Assembly: GCA_028711905.1 (NCBI GenBank)
Contig: JAQTRI010000024.1
Span: forward strand, 1 to 18,091
Origin: Candidatus Wallbacteria bacterium
Lineage (GTDB): Bacteria > Muiribacteriota > JAQTZZ01
Length of the DNA stretch: 18,091 bases
Direction of reading: 5' to 3'
The position numbers and the translations under genes are program-made. Under the pieces are notes generated by a model. The model searched no databases. It worked only from the letters and a program-made list of their open reading frames with translations, and was not told the origin of the DNA. Of this stretch, positions 1-6,149 are shown piece by piece (positions within the stretch are counted from its first letter, which is position 1; every line of letters starts with the position of its first letter).

Positions 1-343
1 CAGCAACTCCATTGATCTTGGCCTGACCAAAACCCGGGGAGATGTAGTAATCCATGTCACCTTTGACAGTTTCCGCATAATAATCAAGATCACCCTCCAG
101 GGATGCTGGAGTAAAATAAAAATCCGGTTCAATGAAGGAATTGGCGTAGCGCGGCACATTCCGGCCCCCTGCCGCATCACTGATCAGATATGACTGGTCA
201 ATGCGCGATCTGCCCATGGCCCAGGCCACAGCGTGATTGATCGCAGTAGCATGAAGATACGGCGGAGTGAAGGCACCGGACAAGGACTCGCGGGAGTAAA
301 ACAGCGGATCAATCAGGCGCACTGTGTAAGGATAAATCCGCAT
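1..343 (-). CDS. csc1: Csc1 (Cas5-like) subunit of type I-D Cascade, C-terminus missing at window edge
   Basis: Only the first 114 codons lie in the window; the gene continues past the left edge. The protein begins MRIYPYTVRLIDPLFYSREG and continues with PPYLHATAINHAVAWAMG, which fits the Csc1 N-terminus, where a short strand is followed by the LFF/LFY element and a helix with a conserved Asn/Ala stretch. Csc1 is the type I-D Cas5 homologue; it caps the 5' handle of the crRNA in the Cascade complex and contributes to PAM recognition together with Cas10d (family knowledge). The ATG directly follows the csc2 stop codon with no gap (TGAATG), and an AGAGGA Shine-Dalgarno lies inside the csc2 tail, so translation is probably coupled. 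The identification rests on these motifs and on the gene order cas3'-cas10d-csc2-csc1, which is diagnostic of type I-D. Confidence 0.85.
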   Translation of the reverse strand, partial: MRIYPYTVRLIDPLFYSRESLSGAFTPPYLHATAINHAVAWAMGRSRIDQSYLISDAAGGRNVPRYANSFIEPDFYFTPASLEGDLDYYAETVKGDMDYYISPGFGQAKINGVA

Positions 344-1201
344 TCAGGATTCCTCTGTCGTTTCCGCCTCGTCCGCAGCGGGCTCAACGGCTTTCTTCCC
401 TCTGGGGCTTTTCTTTTCCTTACCGCCGCGCTTTTCGACGATATCCTTGAGAAGCCCGGGAATCTGACCGTTAAGCGTCTGGTAGGATTCATCAATCCCT
501 GGGAGTGTCTGTACCATTGACTCGATGTTCTCCAATTGGTCCTTATTCTGCAGCAGGTTGTACACGCTGACAGTTTCGCGGTCAGACAGGCTGCCTCCGA
601 TGATCCTGGTTTCCACCCTGCCCCATTCTACGCTCCTGGCCCCGATTCTGGTCAGACGCAGCAGATTGTTGTAAATAATGGATGCCATTTCCTTAGTCGG
701 ATCTTTAATCGTAACCACGCCTCTGAAAACCGTCTCTTTGGGAACTGTTAACACAGTCATCAGAGCCTGGCCGGTTTTCAGGTCTTTTTCCCCTACTGCA
801 TTCTGTGTGTAGTTTTCGACTGCAACAACTTTTTCAGTGGAAATAAACGACTCACCAAGAACGCGTGAAAGTATGTTGTATGAAACCTTCGCAGAACTCG
901 TCTCGCCGGTACCGCCGAAAAGCAGGCATGACGGGCAGTTCAGGCACAAATCGTCCTTCAGGGCACATTCAGCATGAATTCCCAGACCTCTCTGCTTTTC
1001 CAGCACCAGCCTGCGCAGCTTGCCTTTGACCTTGCGCCAGGGAATGATGAAGCGATTCCCCAGTTCCTTGTAATGATGCGTCATGACTTCTTCAGGTTCA
1101 TTGCAGCGGATGATGGCGTCGTCTAACAGCTTGATCTCCACCACAAGCTGTAGATAAACTCCTGTACCGAGCAGAGAGGGTTCTTTCAGCATTTCAACCA
1201 T
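344..1201 (-). CDS. csc2: Csc2 (Cas7) backbone subunit of type I-D Cascade
   Basis: This 285-residue protein is the type I-D Cas7 homologue, which polymerises along the crRNA spacer to form the Cascade backbone. Diagnostic features are the N-terminal LLGTGVYLQLVVEIKL strand, the FIIPWRKVKGKLRRL segment (residues 51-65) and the cysteine cluster H76, C79, C86, C89, C92 followed by LLFGGTGE, as in the zinc-binding part of Csc2. RLTRIGARSVEWGRVETRIIGG matches the C-terminal RRM core. From about residue 255 the protein ends in a Lys/Gly-rich then Ala/Glu-rich tail (KRGGKEKKSPRGKK, then AADEAETTEES) that looks disordered and is unlikely to be part of the fold; I believe Csc2 proteins are usually somewhat longer in the folded core. 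The start overlaps the cas10d stop by 8 nt and has an extremely strong ribosome binding site (see separate entry). A second Met at codon 4 is a possible alternative start. Confidence 0.93.
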   Translation of the reverse strand: MVEMLKEPSLLGTGVYLQLVVEIKLLDDAIIRCNEPEEVMTHHYKELGNRFIIPWRKVKGKLRRLVLEKQRGLGIHAECALKDDLCLNCPSCLLFGGTGETSSAKVSYNILSRVLGESFISTEKVVAVENYTQNAVGEKDLKTGQALMTVLTVPKETVFRGVVTIKDPTKEMASIIYNNLLRLTRIGARSVEWGRVETRIIGGSLSDRETVSVYNLLQNKDQLENIESMVQTLPGIDESYQTLNGQIPGLLKDIVEKRGGKEKKSPRGKKAVEPAADEAETTEES

Positions 1202-1595
1202 TGATCACCTCCTTGAGATTCGGATAGCGGGTAAATAAGAAAATCGATGAAATCAAAGCATTTTTTGCTTTTATGAATTCAGAAATGTTCAGATTACGTA
1301 GTTCCTGATAGCGGAGCAGTATTTGCTGCGCACCTTTTGAAAATTCAGTTAACGCCGCTTGTTCTTCTGCACCTATCTTATTCGCAAAATTTCGCATAAA
1401 CCGTTCCATTGCATAATCAATCTCTCCACCTTGCATAATCGCATTCAATGCTGCGTTTACAGGTTTAGTGGTATTGTACTTAGTCATGTTCCTCGGATTC
1501 CAGAAATTCCCTCTTTCTTCAGGCTCTATACAATAATGCCCGATTCCTTTTTCTTTGTCCGCAAAAAAGGCCGCGTCCTTTAACAGATCTTTCAT
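1194..1595 (-). CDS. Probable Cas11d small subunit, internal in-frame start within cas10d
   Basis: An ATG at 1595-1593 lies in the cas10d frame and is preceded, with 7 nt spacing, by the Shine-Dalgarno GGAGGTGA (minus strand, 1610-1603). Initiation here gives a 133-residue protein beginning MKDLLKDAAFFADKEKGIGH and equal to the Cas10d C-terminal region from residue 717. Its last 90 residues are strongly helical (AMERFMRNFANKIGAEEQAA, LTEFSKGAQQILLRYQELRN), as expected for a Cas11 small subunit. Published work on type I-D showed that Cas11d is made by independent translation from the 3' part of cas10d and is needed for the complex; the prediction here is that the same happens. Evidence is the position and strength of the internal ribosome binding site, not a direct measurement. 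Confidence 0.65.
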   Translation of the reverse strand: MKDLLKDAAFFADKEKGIGHYCIEPEERGNFWNPRNMTKYNTTKPVNAALNAIMQGGEIDYAMERFMRNFANKIGAEEQAALTEFSKGAQQILLRYQELRNLNISEFIKAKNALISSIFLFTRYPNLKEVING

Positions 1596-3743
1596 GTGAT
1601 ATTCACCTCCATGATTGAATTCAACAATCAATAAATTGCTTTTGATCAATGAGTCAACTATCCACATCAATTGCTGCCCATTAACTTTATCGCTCTCTCC
1701 GATTTTAGTCAGAGCAACTGTGGGACTTTTAGTGAGTAATGATTCTGCAAAAACATGATGGTTTTTTTCATGGTCGTTGCGATCTTGATATAGTATTTTT
1801 GCCAGCCACTTGATCGACAAGCCGCGATAATACAATGTTTCATAATTCTCACCTTTTGCGATAGTCTTGTCTCCGAATAGGCCGTTCTGTTCTTCAAAGC
1901 CGATGTGTGCATTGAATCCCATCACCAGAAGCAGAGAATAAAGGCTCAAGTGTCTGGCCCTTAATTCTTTTGGACTGACACCTGAAGGAACCCTCTCGGC
2001 CTGGAAAAGATAGCCTCTGATGCCTGACAAAGGGGCAACAGATTCCTTGTCTTCTTTGAATGAAGGTAATTTAAATCCATCCGGCAGAGGAAGAAACCCG
2101 ATTGAGTTTTCTGAGAGTTTTTCCAGTGTGTATGGATTATCAAAAGCCGCTCTAAGCCGCTGGATCAGTCGATCGATTTCTCCATACACTTTCCAGAGAT
2201 CGTGTGAACGGGATTCGATTCTGATGTAGATCTGATTCAGCTTCTCCGGAACATCGCTCCTCAGTTTCATTGTGTCATAGGCACAGAGCGTGCAGGTTGC
2301 CCGCGCCGAATTTGCATGCGCCTTGAGTTGCGAAAATCCCCAGGCCTTTCCAGCAGGAAATCGCTGTGACGCTTGAGTAGCAAACGATTGGGGGAAGCCG
2401 CAGGACTCGCAGATCCCTCTCTCAGGATTATGCTTTTCCTTATACTCTTTGTACTGAACAAATCTTTCTTGTGCAATCTTTTCAAAGTCGCATTCCTCTT
2501 CAAGATTGATCAGAGTTCCAAGCCCTGCCACAAGCTCCTTGTCTTTTTGATCAGGGAACAATTCGGATGCCATGAACTGCAACAGGTCAAACAACTCTGA
2601 TGGCTTCCATTTTCCAGGTAATGTATCCAGATCATATTTTTCAGGTGCCTTCATGGGAATGATTTGCTTCAGACTGCACTGACTGAAGATTTCCCGAAGC
2701 ATTTCTTTTAACGGATCGGTTGTCTTTCCGCCCATATCCAGCCATTTTTTCCTGGCAACAGGTATTCCCCTGGTGCCGCACAATCCTTTCAAAATGTCCA
2801 GCAGCGGGAATTCTTTTTTCAGGCCTGAAGTCAATTTCCCTGACAAGTCCAGCATTTCGATCAGCAGCTTCAAGAAGCACTGAGCTGATCTCTCATAATC
2901 AGACAAAATCTCCATCAGAAAATCCCGGTGTACTTTAAGATACAGGCCCGGATTTTTAGCTGATTCTCCTGCCAGCAAGGCAGACGCGAAGTTGGTGAAA
3001 TTCGGTTTCTGCATGGCCAGAGAATTTTCAGTAAGCCTCGATTGAAATTCTTCAACAATTACAGTTTTCTCCGGTAATCCAAGCCCCTTGCCGCCGATCA
3101 GTATCATACCGTCAGGCAGAATGGTCAGAATGTCCCAGCCATGTTCTTTGTAATGTTCCCAGGCAGTGTCGAACAGCAGATAGTTCGCAGGGCCTTCAGG
3201 CCGGGAGATCCGCACTGTTGTCAGATCAAGACAAAGTTCGAACCAGCCCTTCATGCGCCGGATCAGTCTCTGGTCGATTTTATTAGCTGACGCCAGCCAG
3301 TCGGAAGCCCTGACGATGTTGGCATATCCCCCAAGACACGCAGGCCCGGTTTTCAGGGCCTCCTCAGGCAGATGGTGATGCAGGTGCGCATGATAAATCA
3401 GGTCGATTTCAATGTCCTTGAGGCCGAACATCTCGACAAAGCCATGTTCCCGAAGATGCCCTGTGATCTGCTCCTTAGTTTGCGTATGGGATACCCGTCC
3501 TTCTTTTTCTCCAACAAGCACCGCCTGATTTTTCCCGCTCATCTTACCGATGTCGTGAATCAGGCAGGTTATTTCCAGCAGTTCGCGTTCGCGCTCAGTC
3601 AAGCTCGGGATATATTTCAGGATCTTGGCTGAGATGTTCCAGACCGTAAAGGAATGCACCCAGAGCGGTTCGCCGTGTGCGCTTTTTCCCATGTATCCGA
3701 ACTGCGGCTTGAGCACTGCCTTGACTTGATTCAGGTCAATCAT
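1194..3743 (-). CDS. cas10d: Cas10d/Csc3, HD nuclease and large subunit of type I-D Cascade
   Basis: This 849-residue protein is the type I-D large subunit. The N-terminal HD domain shows H30 (WVHSFTVWN), H63-D64 with K67 (CLIHDIGKMSG), a histidine cluster around H118-H124 (IYHAHLHHHL) and D148 (IVRASDWLAS), so the nuclease looks intact. In type I-D the HD nuclease sits on Cas10d rather than on Cas3 (family knowledge), which matches the HD-less Cas3' next door. Two CxxC pairs, C445/C448 and C484/C487, form a likely zinc finger. No GGDD palm motif is seen, as expected for Cas10d, which does not make cyclic oligoadenylate. The ATG at 3743 is chosen because GGGAG precedes it and it overlaps the cas3' stop by 8 nt; a frame-open extension to 3833 would only read through cas3' sequence. 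The C-terminal 133 residues are probably also made separately as Cas11d. Confidence 0.93.
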   Translation of the reverse strand: MIDLNQVKAVLKPQFGYMGKSAHGEPLWVHSFTVWNISAKILKYIPSLTERERELLEITCLIHDIGKMSGKNQAVLVGEKEGRVSHTQTKEQITGHLREHGFVEMFGLKDIEIDLIYHAHLHHHLPEEALKTGPACLGGYANIVRASDWLASANKIDQRLIRRMKGWFELCLDLTTVRISRPEGPANYLLFDTAWEHYKEHGWDILTILPDGMILIGGKGLGLPEKTVIVEEFQSRLTENSLAMQKPNFTNFASALLAGESAKNPGLYLKVHRDFLMEILSDYERSAQCFLKLLIEMLDLSGKLTSGLKKEFPLLDILKGLCGTRGIPVARKKWLDMGGKTTDPLKEMLREIFSQCSLKQIIPMKAPEKYDLDTLPGKWKPSELFDLLQFMASELFPDQKDKELVAGLGTLINLEEECDFEKIAQERFVQYKEYKEKHNPERGICESCGFPQSFATQASQRFPAGKAWGFSQLKAHANSARATCTLCAYDTMKLRSDVPEKLNQIYIRIESRSHDLWKVYGEIDRLIQRLRAAFDNPYTLEKLSENSIGFLPLPDGFKLPSFKEDKESVAPLSGIRGYLFQAERVPSGVSPKELRARHLSLYSLLLVMGFNAHIGFEEQNGLFGDKTIAKGENYETLYYRGLSIKWLAKILYQDRNDHEKNHHVFAESLLTKSPTVALTKIGESDKVNGQQLMWIVDSLIKSNLLIVEFNHGGEYHMKDLLKDAAFFADKEKGIGHYCIEPEERGNFWNPRNMTKYNTTKPVNAALNAIMQGGEIDYAMERFMRNFANKIGAEEQAALTEFSKGAQQILLRYQELRNLNISEFIKAKNALISSIFLFTRYPNLKEVING
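1202..1214 (-). promoter_or_regulatory. Extended Shine-Dalgarno of csc2
   Basis: Read on the minus strand this is AAGGAGGTGATCA, directly followed by the csc2 ATG. All 13 bases can pair with the standard bacterial 16S rRNA 3' tail (5'-UGAUCACCUCCUU). The GGAGG core is 6 nt from the start, an optimal spacing. The site lies within the last codons of cas10d (encoding K-E-V-I-N). Confidence 0.8.
1603..1610 (-). promoter_or_regulatory. Internal Shine-Dalgarno for Cas11d
   Basis: On the minus strand this is GGAGGTGA, fully complementary to the 16S anti-Shine-Dalgarno UCACCUCC, 7 nt before an in-frame ATG inside cas10d. It overlaps codons for H-G-G-E-Y, so the protein sequence alone does not obviously require it. 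Confidence 0.65.
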
Positions 3744-5307
3744 CAGATCTCCCTTCGAAATAATACCGTTTGTTGGATGGATCGCAGGTGACCTCCAGTT
3801 CATTGTCATCCTGGCGTGTGATAACTCTTTCATATTCGTCCCGAAGCCGGCCTGCGATCAAGCCCCAGAAGGGTACCAGTTTATCCCTGATCAGTAAGTC
3901 TTCGATTAAATCGGAATCAGACGAATATCTTTTGAGCAATTCTTTCTTCCGGTCAAAGCTCAGTTTTCGCCAGTCATTAATGCAATTTTCCGGCTCGAAC
4001 ATGGAAAATACGGATTCAGTATAACTCGAAAGCCTTTTCAGGGTAAGATCATGTATCAGGAACGGATAGCTGTCCCCCCTGAACATCTCGCCGCACACAT
4101 GCGTCATTCTGATGTCTTTCAAAACTTCCTTCAACAAGGTGTTTTCCAGTTCATCGCGTGTCATGACGGTTTTCCCACTGATGTAAGGATCAAGATTTTT
4201 GTTGGTCAGTACAATTACAGTGCCTGGCGAAAATCTGCCGACCCTGCCGATCCGCTGTATTGCGGAAGTCCAGTATGCGGCTTCAGTGATCAGGCTTTTG
4301 AAATCCATGTTGATTCCGACTTCAATGGAAGAAGTGCCGACCAGTATGGTTTTGTCATCCAGCGCATACCGGTCCTTTTCAAAACCGCTGTATTCCAAAA
4401 TCTGGAATTGCGGGAATCTGTTTCTGATGACCGGTATCAAATGCCTGAGCCTGAAAACAGAATCCATAATGAAAGCCAGCGGTTTTGGCAGTATCGTGAT
4501 GTACTGATCCAGAATGGAGAGTACTTGATTCAGGTTTGTGTACCGGCAATTGGCAAACTCCAGATCCAGCGGATAATTGAAGACTGTATCGGATTCTGTG
4601 CCGATGGAATCCGCAAAACCGATCTTTTCGCAGCCGTATTTTTGAAACAGATTATCAAGCTCTTCGTGCACAACAGGGGTAGCTGACAGCAGAACGACTT
4701 TGCCGATACCGCTTTCAAAAAGCCTCTCCAGCAGGCGGGGAAAATGCGACAGAGCAGTGTAGAGATGGAATTCATCGAACACCACTAAGCCACCGTTCAG
4801 AAATGAAGCAAGCCTTGCAGCCCCGCGATAAGCCTTAACATTGTACAGCAGATGAAGAACATCCGGAGTAGTAAGAAAAATGTTCCTTCTGGATGCGTTC
4901 CTGAACTTGTTGAACACCTCGTCCAGTAATTCACTGCGGTTGAGGCGTTGATCGACATCTGCATGTTTCAAGTATCTGACCATGGAATCAGTCGAATAAT
5001 GAAAAATGGTCGGTGCATCGCCTTCAGGACTTCTGATTTCATCGGGCCAGACTGCTGCACCGGGATAATCAGTTCTGAGATCCCGCAATTGCTGATTCAT
5101 CAGGAGTTTGGTGGGATAAGTAAGTACAACGGGACCATTCCAAGCTGTAAGGACTTTGCGGAAAATGTAACTTTTCCCGGCCCCGACCGGAGCTTCAACA
5201 AGAATGAATTTCGAAGGGGACGATTCAACAGCTTTCAAAGCCTGTGCCTGAAAGATTCTCCTGCGCTCCTGATCGTATTTGACCGACCTGCCTTCAATTT
5301 TCAGCAC
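3736..5307 (-). CDS. cas3': Cas3' helicase of type I-D CRISPR-Cas (no HD domain)
   Basis: This 523-residue superfamily 2 helicase is the motor that unwinds target DNA after Cascade recruitment. Motifs in order are Walker A with GAGKS at residues 42-46, motif Ia TYPTKLL (63-69), the DEFH box (178-181, variant of DExH), SAT (208-210), VGTSSIEVGIN (323-333) and motif VI QRIGRVGR (351-358). There is no N-terminal HD nuclease; that activity is on Cas10d, which is the defining type I-D arrangement. The start is a GTG preceded by AAAGGCGG; an in-frame TGA lies six codons upstream and the next internal Met is at residue 70, deep past Walker A, so GTG is the only reasonable start. It is the first gene of the visible cas operon, with a candidate promoter about 22 bp upstream, and overlaps cas10d by 8 nt. 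Confidence 0.93.
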   Translation of the reverse strand: MLKIEGRSVKYDQERRRIFQAQALKAVESSPSKFILVEAPVGAGKSYIFRKVLTAWNGPVVLTYPTKLLMNQQLRDLRTDYPGAAVWPDEIRSPEGDAPTIFHYSTDSMVRYLKHADVDQRLNRSELLDEVFNKFRNASRRNIFLTTPDVLHLLYNVKAYRGAARLASFLNGGLVVFDEFHLYTALSHFPRLLERLFESGIGKVVLLSATPVVHEELDNLFQKYGCEKIGFADSIGTESDTVFNYPLDLEFANCRYTNLNQVLSILDQYITILPKPLAFIMDSVFRLRHLIPVIRNRFPQFQILEYSGFEKDRYALDDKTILVGTSSIEVGINMDFKSLITEAAYWTSAIQRIGRVGRFSPGTVIVLTNKNLDPYISGKTVMTRDELENTLLKEVLKDIRMTHVCGEMFRGDSYPFLIHDLTLKRLSSYTESVFSMFEPENCINDWRKLSFDRKKELLKRYSSDSDLIEDLLIRDKLVPFWGLIAGRLRDEYERVITRQDDNELEVTCDPSNKRYYFEGRSDD

Positions 5308-5328
5308 AGTTCCGCCTTTGTTTCATCT

Positions 5329-5357
5329 ATAATACAAAACAATACAAGACATTCCAA
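5329..5357 (-). promoter_or_regulatory. Candidate sigma70-type promoter of the cas operon
   Basis: On the minus strand a TTGGAA (-35, 5357-5352) and a TATTAT (-10, 5334-5329) are separated by exactly 17 bp, 4/6 and 5/6 matches to consensus. The transcript would begin near 5322, giving a short leader of about 15 nt before the cas3' GTG. The spacer contains TTGTATT twice in tandem (10 bp period), the same motif that is clustered at 5894-5975, so it may be a regulator site. Confidence 0.5.
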
Positions 5358-5720
5358 TATGGATTCTCTGCCTTCTCTTAATATAATGCAGATGCTCGAT
5401 CAGCCCCTGCCGCTTTCAGTCTTCCCTGACATGCGCGATGAAATCATCTTTCACAGCAGCCTCCGGACCATACATATGCAATACCCATGCCAAAATCGCC
5501 AGAGGCCTGGTTGAGAGGAAAATTTGTATCAGTCGTGAAATTGTCTGAGGGATTGCTCAAAATCTGCCGATCAGGTTCTGCTGTTCCTGCTGCTCGCACG
5601 ATACTTCCTGCCTCTGTTATTGAACACAACTATTCTACCAGAACAGACCCCTGAAATGCACTCCCTGACCATCGAATTCCAGGTTCAAGAAGATGAGCAG
5701 TGGCAACCCGTGTATCCGAT
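5358..5720. other. Gene-poor spacer between cas promoter and ATPase remnant
   Basis: No convincing intact gene is seen. On the minus strand, 5556-5416 is an open stretch of 46 codons without a start that reads PQTISRLIQIFLSTRPLAIL, then AWVLHMYGPEAAVKDDFIAH and VRED; it has the hydrophobic periodicity of real protein and could be a decayed gene, but I do not recognise the family. Other open frames here have no ribosome binding site or recognisable content. Confidence 0.35.
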
Positions 5721-5921
5721 TCAGAACACCTTCCCCGCCCATAGCTGCCGCAAAAATTCCTCAACCGGCAGCACTTCAACATTGTCAAATGTGTATCGGC
5801 GTTCCCCCAGATAAATCCCGATCAGCTTAGACACCTCAAGGTTCTGGTTGCCGGCCAGGCTCCGCAGCGGTTTGTCCCATCCTCTGTTCCACCGCTTTTG
5901 TATTACCCGCTTTTTTCCGCA
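5721..5921 (-). pseudogene. Remnant resembling the C-terminus of an AAA ATPase/DUF4143 protein
   Basis: The minus strand encodes 66 residues ending WDKPLRSLAGNQNLEVSKLI, then GIYLGERRYTFDNVEVLPVE and EFLRQLWAGKVF. The pattern K-x-L-R-S-L, then a polar spacer, Y-L-G-E-R, and V-E-V-L-P-V-x-E-F-L-x-x-L is what I recall from the C-terminus of the bacterial/archaeal ATPases carrying a DUF4143 endonuclease-like domain, which are several hundred residues long. The ATPase part is absent. An ATG at 5922-5920 with AAAGGAG 8 nt upstream starts one frame away and hits a stop after 28 codons; a one-base change near the run of six A just after that ATG would join start and remnant into a 65-66 residue frame. 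It is therefore either an internally deleted, frameshifted ATPase gene or a small gene with a sequencing or real frameshift. Family assignment is from memory of the motif only. Confidence 0.4.
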
Positions 5922-5975
5922 TTAATACAACTCCTTTGTATAATTGTATTACAAATGTACAACTCATTTGTATTT
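5894..5975. promoter_or_regulatory. Cluster of TTGTAT/ATACAA palindromes, probable operator
   Basis: Two near-identical imperfect palindromes, TACAACTCCTTTGTAT (5926-5941) and TACAACTCATTTGTAT (5958-5973), lie 32 bp apart (about three helical turns). Between them is a perfect odd palindrome TTGTATTACAA (5944-5954). A further TTGTATTA is at 5897-5904. The cluster covers the Shine-Dalgarno region of the frameshifted ATG at 5922, so it may have regulated that gene. The regulator is unknown; the local AT content is far above that of neighbours. Confidence 0.5.
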
Positions 5976-6085
5976 CCTTTAAGAGTTGCCGAGATTCTTT
6001 CGTAATTTTGTCCGGCTTGCTGCCGCGGTAATCGCATTAGTGCCGTAAGATTTCCCGGTGGTTGACGCTGCCAATCGGTACGCCG

Positions 6086-6116
6086 AAAAAAAGAGGGGGC
6101 GGCCTGATCCGTCCCC
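6086..6116 (-). terminator. Intrinsic terminator of nrdR-nrdD
   Basis: Downstream of the nrdD stop, the minus strand reads GGGGACGG-ATCAGG-CCGCCCCC followed by TCTTTTTTT. The stem has eight positions with one A/C mismatch and a 6-nt loop, then a T tract, the classical rho-independent pattern. Confidence 0.8.
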
Positions 6117-6149
6117 TGGTAAATTCTGTCGAAACACTATTGATTACGG

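Noticed and set aside
3744..3833. 30-codon upstream extension of cas10d
   Set aside because: It lies inside the end of cas3' and lacks a ribosome binding site; the ATG at 3743 has GGGAG and the same 8-nt overlap seen at the next junction.
4051..4686. 211-codon open frame on the plus strand
   Set aside because: It is antisense to the helicase core of cas3' and has no recognisable domain.
5620..5814. Plus-strand open frame of 64 codons in the spacer
   Set aside because: No ribosome binding site, no recognisable domain, and it lies opposite the more convincing ATPase remnant.
1..6149. CRISPR repeat array near the cas genes
   Set aside because: No regularly spaced direct repeat of 25-40 bp is visible; the short TTGTAT units are irregular and palindromic, more like operator sites.
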